In this document: positions 51,047 to 60,000 of the stretch, piece by piece
Layout of the letters: each line of letters opens with the position of its first letter
How positions within the stretch are numbered: position 1 is the stretch's first letter
Source: Pseudomonas khavaziana
GTDB taxonomy: Bacteria > Pseudomonadota > Gammaproteobacteria > Pseudomonadales > Pseudomonadaceae
Length of the DNA stretch: 64,000 nt
Assembly (NCBI RefSeq): GCF_019145205.1
Contig: NZ_JAHSTT010000011.1
Coordinates: 124,001 to 188,000, forward strand
Direction: 5' to 3'
Notes under the pieces: model-generated
Told to the model about the DNA's origin: nothing
The model's database searches: none
The model's input: the letters and a program-made list of their open reading frames with translations, nothing else
Translations under genes and position numbers: made by a program

Positions 51047-54000
51047 TCAAAAACCGAGGGAGAAACTGACCGTTACCGCATGGTCCTTGTCGTTGCGTGA
51101 GAGCTGACCCGAATAGCCCAGGCCCAGCTTGCCGTTCTGGCTGATCTGGTAATCCAGGCCCGCTTCCACCACCGCGCTGTCCTTGGCAATCGGCACGCCC
51201 TGGGTGCTGAACGAGCCACCGCCATTGATAAAGCTCAGGTCGGCGTCAGGCTTGGTATCGCCGAAGGCATGGCGCCAGCCAATGCTGCCCCGCGGGGTGA
51301 TTTTCGAGCCGTTGCCCAAGGTGATGGTCTGGCCGATGCGTACGCCCAGGGTCGAGTAGGTGATGTCCTGGTCGGCATCGCCGCGCAGGGCTGCCGAACC
51401 GCCCTTCTCCTTGATCGTGTCGCTGTCGTAGTTGACGTAGGCCAGGCCGGCGAAGGGTTCCAGGGCGACGCTGGCGGTCTGGATGGTGTAGCCGACTTCA
51501 CCGAACACCTGTGCACTGCGTGCCTTGTAGTCGGCTTTCAGGCGTTGGCCCTCGCCGCCCACGGCCACGTTGCGCTTGCTTTCGATGTCATGCCAGCTGT
51601 ACGCCACGCCCATGCGTGCGGCGAAGGCTTCCTGCTGGTAGGCGGTGTACGCCATCAGGTGGTAGCTGTCGACGTCGGCGCTGGAGTTGCGGCGTTTGGC
51701 ATCCAGGTCACTGCGGGTGTAGCCGGCAGCCACGCCTACGCGCCAGGCGTCATCCACTTGTTTGTCGGTGCCGAGCAGGAAACCGCTGAGGTTGCGGTCC
51801 AGCTTGGCGGTGTTGCTGTCGCCGCCCAGGTGCCCCCAGGTGCCGAGTACACGCATCCAACCGACCATCTCACCGTGGCAACCGGCGCTGGTCAGGCGAT
51901 TTTCGCTTGGCGCCAGGGCATTGCGTGGGTCGTCCTCGCGGTAGCAACCGGGTTGGCGCAGACGCTCGTTGACCGCGTCACGCACGTAACGCGAATCTTC
52001 GAGCATCGCGCTGGCGGTGCTGGCGTGGATCTCGCCGGACAAGCTATCAAAGGCTGCACGTGCGCCTGCCACGTCAGCGTTAAGCAGTGCGTTCTGCACC
52101 GCTGCGCCACCCACTGCCGCACCGCTGCCCAATGCCGCCGCCACGCCGCGCTGGTTCCCGGTGGCCGCCACGCTGGCATAGCTGACGTCGTTACGGCTGA
52201 CCGCCAGGGCCACCTGGGTCGGGCTGTAGTTCAGTGCGGTATTGAGGAACGCCAGGTTCTCCAGGTTGGTGGTGGCGAAGGTGCCGTTGACCGCGCCTGC
52301 GGTCAGCAGCGTGTAGTTGGTCGCGCCGGCATAGGGGGCCAGGTTGATCACGTTCAAGGTGCCGCCCAGGTTGGCGGTGCCGCCAACCGCCAGAGAGCCG
52401 GTGGTGGATGGGGTGATCACCAGGTTCAGCGCCCCTGTGCTGGCGTTGGTGAAGTTGCCAGCCACACTCAACTTGCCGCCGTCAGGCGTTACCGAGCCGT
52501 TGTTGACCAGCGAACCGACACTGCCGTTACCGGTCAGGCCCGCACCGCTGGCCACGCTGACTTGGCCGCCAAGCACTGCGCCAGGATTGGCCGCGTTACC
52601 CACCTGCAGCACGCCTTCGTCCACCGCCACGGTGCCGCTGAAGGGCTGGTTGCCGGTCAACAACAGCGCGCCTGCGCCTTGTTTGACCAGGGCACCGGTA
52701 CCGCTCAGGATGCCGCTGAACTGCCCGTTGGTGCGCTGGACAAACAGCAGCCGCGCATTGTTGAGGATCCTGCCACGCAGGCTGGTGGTCGTGCCCGCCA
52801 GCGTACCGCCACTGACCGTGGTGCCGCCGGTGTAGGTATTGGCACCGGTCAGCAGCAAGGTGCCAGAGTCCAGCTTGTTGATCCCGCCGGCGCCTACCAG
52901 CGGGGCATCGATTTGGGTGGTCACGCCGGAGTTGACCCGTACCGCAGCCAGGCTGCCATCGGCCGCATTGGTGGGGCTCAAGCTGCCGCCTTCGCCAGCG
53001 GCCAGCGTGTAGCCGGCGTCGAGGAATTGCAGGCCGGTGAAACCTTGGTTGCCGACCACTGTCACGGTGCCACCCTGCCCGCCAAACACGGCGAACTGAT
53101 TGGTGGAAGCCTGGCCCTGGGTGCCGGTCGGATCGGTCCAGTTGGTGCCTGGGCCCCAGGTGCCGCTGCCACCGTCGATGCTGCCATCCGGGTTGGTGGT
53201 GCCGCCGTTCCAGAACTGGATCTGCCCAGGGGTGGTCTGCACCACCAGGTTGAGCTGGTTGGCCAGGGCGGTCTGCAGGCTCACGTTGCCCAAGGCGACT
53301 GGCAAGGTACCGAAGGTGACGCCGTTATCGGTCAAGTTGCCGCCGTAGCGGAACAGTTGGTACACGCCGAGCCCAAAGCCCCCCGCATCGCTGACGTTGA
53401 GCGTACCGTCCAGGGTCAGGTTGCCGGCGACATTTACCGCAGTGCTGGAGGCACCCGGCGCACCGAGGGCGAAGTCCAGGGTGGTGCCCGACGATAAGGC
53501 CAGCGCACCCACCGACAGTGGCGTCGCTGCACCGGCCTTGAGTACCGATCCGTCCGCCATGTTCACCGCACCGCCCAGCGTGCCGCTGCCACCGAGGGTT
53601 GCACCGCTGGCAACTTGCACCGCAGCGCTGTTGAGGGTGCCGTTGACCAACAGGCTGCCGGTGTTGACGTTGGTTGTGCCGGTAAAGGTGTTGTTGTCGG
53701 TCAGCAGCAATGCGCCGGTGCCGGTTTTGTTCAACACGCCAGTACCGGTGAGGTTGCCGGTGTAGGTGCCATCGGTGGCTTGCTCAAAGGTCAATGCCGC
53801 ATTGTTGACGATGGCGCCTTGCAGGCTGTTGGTGCTGCCGGTGGTGGTGCCGCCGCTGAGCGTAGTGCCGCCGCTGTAGGTGTTGGCAGCGGTCAGCAAC
53901 AAGGCGCCGCTACCGTTTTTCACCAGGCTGCCGCTGCCGCTGACCACGCCGTTGAGGGCCAGGTCATGGCTACCGGTAAGGCTCAGCGGGCCGCCCAGAT

Positions 54001-57000
54001 TGATGGCATTGGCCAGTTGCAGGTCAGTGCCGCCATCCAGTTGCGCGGCGCCGCCGACCGTCAGTGCGCCACTGCCCAGGGCGTCGTTATTGCCGAGCAC
54101 CAATTGACCGGCATTCAGCCCGGTGCCGCCGCTGTAGCTGTTGGTGCCATTGAGGGCCAGCGTCGCAGCGCCGTTTTTCACCAGGCTGCCGCTGCCGCTG
54201 ATGTCGCCATTGAGGGTCAGTGCATTGCTGCCGCCCACCGCCAGGGCGCCGTTGAGTACCGCCGCATTGGCCAGGGTGACCGCCGCGTTGCTGTCCAGCG
54301 TAGTACCAGCGGCCGCCGTCAATGCGCCAGAGCCCAGGGCGCTGTTGTTACCGACCACCAGCGTACCGCCATTCAGGGCGGTGCCACCGGTGTAGCCGTT
54401 GGCGCCGTTGAGCACCAGAGTGCCGCTGTCGAGCTTGGCCAGGGTGCCGGCGCCGTTGAGCGTCACGCCCAGGGTCGCGGTGACGTTCGGGTCGACGCGC
54501 ACGGCGGTGTTGCCGGTGCCGCCATTGACCAGGTTGAGCACACCCGCCGCGCCGGAGGCCAAGTTGTAGCCATCGGTGACGAACTGCATGCCAGTGAGGT
54601 TTTGCGTGCCGTCTACCGTCACAGTGCCCGCCGCCCCTTGGAACACCGCGAAACTGTTGTTCCAGTTTTGGTTGAGCGTGCCGTCGACATTGGTCCAGTT
54701 GGTCGTGCCGGCGGTCCAGGTACCGTTACCACCGTCGATGGCACCGTTGCCGATCAGGCTGTTGCCATCCCAGAACTGCACGGTGGTGTTGGGTGCGGTG
54801 ACCAGCAGGTTGACCTTGTTATTGATCGCGGTCTGCACTTGCAGGTCGCCCGGGATCACGCTGCCCGGCAGTGTGCCGAGGGTCAGGCCGTTATCGGTGA
54901 GTGCACCGCCGTAGTTGATGAGGTTGTAGACGCCGCTGCCAAAACCGCCGATATCGGTGACATTGAGGTTGCCGTCCAGGGTCAGGTCGCCGCCGACATT
55001 CAGCAGCCCGCTGCCGCCGCCCAGCACTGGGGTGCCGAGACCGACATCCAGATTGGCGTCGCCGCCCAGTATCAATGAGCCCACCGACAGGGTGCTGCCG
55101 GCGTTCAGGCCGATATGGCCACCGTCGGCCACCGTCACGGCACCGGCCAGGGCACCGCTGCCGACCAGGGTCGCACCGTTGTTCACCGCAACCGTACCGC
55201 TGGCCAGCAAACCTGTGACATTCAAGGTGCCGCCGTTGACGTTGGCCGCGCCGGTGATGCCGTTGGTGCCGGTCAGGTTGAGTACACCGCTGCCGTTTTT
55301 ATCCAGGCTGCCGGCACCGCCCAGCGAGCCGCCGAAGGTGTTGTCCAGGTTACTGCCACCCACTGCCAGCGTACTGCCGCCAGCCACTTGCACCACACCG
55401 TTGCCGGCCAGGCTGTTGAGGCTGGCATTGCCGCCCAGGTTGAGGCTCGCGCCTGTGCCGACGGTGACACCGGAAGTAGTGCCCAGCGCGCCATTGCCCA
55501 GTGTGGTCACGCTGCCGGCCGCCACAGTGAGCGGGCCGCTGAAGCTGTTGTTGCCAGTCAGCAGCAGGTCTGCCGCGCCATTTTTGATCAGCGCCGCATT
55601 GCCGGCGAGTACACCGGCCAGGGTCAGATTGTTATTGCCAGCGACGGTAAGGTCGCCGTTAAGGTTGACCGCATTGGCCAGCACCAGCGGCGCGCTATTG
55701 GCCAGGCTCGCCGCACCGCCAACGGTCAGGGCGCCAGAGCCCAGGGCCGCGGCGTTGCCGAGGGTCAGCGTACCGGCATTGAATGCCGTTCCGCCGCTGT
55801 AGGTGTTGGCGCCGTTGAGGGTCAGGTTGGCGCCACCGGTTTTGGTCAGCGAACCCGCGCCATCCACTATGCCGTCAAGGCTCAGGTCGTTGCTTCCGCC
55901 GACCGTCAATGCCGCATTCAGGCTGGTGTTGTTGGCCAGGGCCAGCGCGGTGCTGGTGTCCAGGGTCGCCGCACCGTTGACCGCCAAGGCGCCGCTGCCG
56001 AGTGCCGACGCGTTGCCCAGGGTCAACGACCCCGCGTTCAGTTGGGTGCCGCCGAGATAGGCATTGGCGCCATTGAGGGTCAGGTTGCCCGCACCGCTTT
56101 TGGTCAGGCTGCCGACACCACTGATCAGGCCGTTCAGGCTCAGGTCGGCGCTGCCCAGAATGCCCAGGTTACCGGCCAGGCTCACCGTGTTGGCCAGGGC
56201 CACTAAGGTGCTGCTGTCCAGGGTAGTGCCGGCGGCTGCGTTCAAGGTGCCGCTGCCAAGTGCACTGTTGGATGCGAGGATCAGCCCGCCCGCGTTCAGT
56301 GCAGTGGCGCCTGCGTAGGTGTTGTTGCCGCTGAGGGTCAAGCTGGCGATGCCGTTCTTGATCAGGCTGCCGGTGCCCGCCACGCTGCCGGCCAGGGTCA
56401 AGGCATTGCTGCCACCGACAGTCAAGGTGCCGTTGACGTCCACAGCGTTGGCCAGGCTGACCGCGGCATTGCTGTCCAGGGTGGTGCCGTTGGCGGTGGC
56501 CAGCAAGCCGCTGCCCAGGGCACTGTCATTGCCAACGATCAAGGTGCCGCCATTGAGCGCGGTGCCGCCGGTGTAGCTGTTCGCACCGTTGAGCACCAGA
56601 GTGCCGGTGTCCAGTTTGGCCAGGGTGCCGCCGCCGTTGAGCGTGACGCCCAGGGTGGCGGTGACGCCAGGATCGACTCGCACGGCGGTGTTGCCACCGA
56701 CGCCATTGAACAGGGTCAGGGCACCCGCCGTGCCGCCGGCCAGGTTGTAGCCGTCGGTGACGAACTGCAAACCGGTGACGGCTTGCGCACCGTCAACGGT
56801 GACCGTGCCTGCAGTGCCTTGGAACACCGCAAAGCTGTTCGGCGTCCAGGCTGTATCGAACGCGCCATTGACGCCGGTCCAGTTGCCGGCGCCTGCGCTC
56901 CAGGTGCCGCTGCCGCCTTCGATGGCTCCGTTGCCGCTGGTTTGGCTGCCGTCCCAGAACTGCACGTTGGTACTGCCGTTGACCAGCAGGTTGATCTGGT

Positions 57001-60000
57001 TGCCGATGGCGGTTTGCAGGTCCAGGTCAGAGGCCGGGATGTTTACCGGCAGGCTACCCAGCAGCAGACCGTTGTTGGTCAGGCCGCCGGTGTAGTCGAT
57101 CAGGCGGTAGATACCTGCACCGAAGCCACCAATATCACTGACATTCAGGGTGCCATCCAGGGTCAGGTTACCGTTGACCTGCACCAGTGCCGTACCGCCA
57201 GTGGATGGCGCGCCAAGGCCAGCATCCAGGTTGGAGTTGGCATTGAGCAGCAACGAGCCGGTGGTCAAAGTAGTGCCCGAGTTGACGGCCAGGTGGCCGC
57301 CATCGGCGATGGTCACATTACCCAGCAAGGTGCCGGTGCCGCCCAGGGTCGCGCCGCTGCCCACGCTCACATTGGCGCTGGCGAGCGAACCGTTGACGAG
57401 CAGGCTGCCGGCGTTGACCAGGGTATCCCCGGTCAACGCGCTGAGGCCGCCGAGGGTCAAGGCGCCCGAGCCGTCCTTGGCAAAGTTGCCGAGGCCTGCC
57501 AATACGCCATCGAACGCACTGTCGAGGTTGTTGGCCCCGACGCTCAACGTGTTGCCCGCACCTACTGTTGCCAGCCCTGTGCCGGTGAGTGCACCGAGGC
57601 TGGCGCTGCCGCCCAGGTTCAGGGATGTCCCGCTCGCCAGGTTGACGCCGGCGCCGACACCCAATGCCCCGTTGCCCAGGGTGGTGAGGCTGCCCGATTG
57701 CACATCGAACAAGCCCGAGAACGAGTTGTTGCCTGTCACGCTCAGGTCAGCAGTGCCGGATTTGATCAGGCTGCCGCTGCCTGCCAGCACGCCGGCCAGG
57801 GTCAGGTTGTTATTGCCACCGCCCACGCTCAGGTTGGCATTGAGGTTGACCGCATTGGCCAGCACCAGCGGTGTAGTGTTGCCCAAAGTGGCCGCGCCGC
57901 CGACCGTCAAGGCGCCGGTGCCCAGGGCTGCTGCCGTGCCCAGGGTCAAGGTGCCCGCATTGAGGCTGGTGCCGCCTTGATAGGTGTTGATGCCATTGAG
58001 CGTCAGGTTGGCCGCGCCGTCCTTGACCAGCAAGCCGGTGCCGCTAAGCAGGCCACCCAGGGTCAGGTCATTGCTGCCGGCCACCGTCAGCGCCGCGTTC
58101 AACACGGCATTATTGCCGACGGTCAGCGCGGTGTTGTTATCCAGGGTCGCTGCACCGCCAACGGTGAGGTCGCCCAATCCCAAAGCCGTCGCATTGCCCA
58201 GGGTCAGCGTACCGGCATTCAGGGTGGTGCCGCCGAGAAAGGCATTGGCGCCCGCGAGGGTGAGGTTAGCCGCGCCTTCTTTGGTCAGGCTGCCGGCGCC
58301 ATTGATCGCGCCCGCCAAGGCCAGGTCGGCCGTGCCGCCGATGCCCAGGTTGCCCGCCAGGTTGATTGCATTGTTGACGGTCAGTGCAGTGCTCGCATCC
58401 AGGGTGGTACCGCCTGCCCCATTCAAGGTGCCGCTGCCCAACGCTGTATTCGCCGCCAGGACCAGCCCCCCTGCGTTCAAGGCCACCGGGCCAAGGAAGG
58501 TATTGCTGCCGCCGAGGGTTACGCTGGCCGCGCCATTTTTGATCAAGCCACCCGCGCCGCCAATCACGCCATTGAGCGTCAGAGCGTTGCTACCCGCCAG
58601 GTTCAGGTTGCCATTAAGGATGATGGCATTGCCAAGCGTTGCCGCGGTGTTGCTGTCGAGTGTGGTGCCCGCCGCAGCAGTCAGGGTGCCTGTGCCCAAC
58701 GCACTATTGCCACCGACCACCAATGTGCCGCCATTGAGCAAGGTGCCGCCGGTGTAGCTGTTGGCACCATTGAGCACCAGGGTGCCGGTGTCGAGTTTGT
58801 CCAGCACGCCCGCCCCGGTGATATCGACGCCAATGGTCGCGGTCGCCAGCGGGTCGACGCGCACCGCAAAATTGCCACTGCCCGTACTCAGTTGCCCGCC
58901 GGTGCCATTGACGAGGTTGTAGCCATCGGTGACGAACTGCATACCAGTCATGGCTTGCGCGCCATCAACGCTGACAGTCCCCGCCGCGCCCTGGAACACC
59001 GCAAAACCGCCGCCCCAGGTCTGGTTGAGGATGCCGTCGGCCGAGGTCCAGTTAGTACCGCCCGCCGTCCAGGTGCCGCTGCCACCGTCAACACTGCCGT
59101 TGGCCACGTTGTTGCTGCCGTCCCAGAACCGAATGTTCGGCGCCGACACCACCAGGTTGATCTGATTGCTGATCGCGGTTTGTACCAACAGGTCGCCCAG
59201 GCCATAACCCAACGGCACGCTGTTGACATTCAACGCGCCGGACAGGCCGCCGGTGTAGTTGATCAGCCGATACACCCCGGCGCCGAAGCCACCGGCATCG
59301 CTGACATTGAGGTTGCCGGCCAGGTTCACATTGCCGCCAACGTTCAGCAGCGAAGTCAGCGAAGGTGCGCCGAGGGCCACATCCATATTCGCGCCGGCAC
59401 TCATGTTCAAGCTGCCGGCCGACAAGGTGGTGCCACTGCCCAGGGCCAGGTGCCCACCGCTGTTGATATTCACCGCGCCCAACAGCGAGCCGCTGCCGGT
59501 GAGGGTGCCACCGCTATTGACGTCGACCACGGCGCTGCCCAGGGAGCCGCTGAGGTTCAGGGTGCCCGCGTTGATCGTGGTGTTACCGGTAATGCCGCTG
59601 ATACCGGTGAGGTCCAGGGTGCCGGTACCGACCTTGATCAAGCCACCTGTGCCGCTGAGGCTACCGTCAAAGGTACTGCTGGTGCCCAGGCCACCCACGC
59701 TGAGGTTGAAACCGCCACCCACCGCCACGTCGCCCGTTCCACTGAGGCCGGCCAGGCTGGAATCGACATTCAGGTTCAGCGCGGCACCGGCTGCCACGTT
59801 GGCACCCGTACTGCCGGCCAGGGCATCGGCGCTCAACAGCGTGACGCTGCCGGACAGAATATCCACGGCCCCGGTGAAGGTGTTGCTGCCGGACAGTGCC
59901 AAGTCAGCCAGGCCATTTTTGATCAGCGCACCCGCGCCGCTGATCACACCGTTCAGGGCCAGGTCGTTGTTGCCGGCGATGCTCAAGTCGGCATTCAACG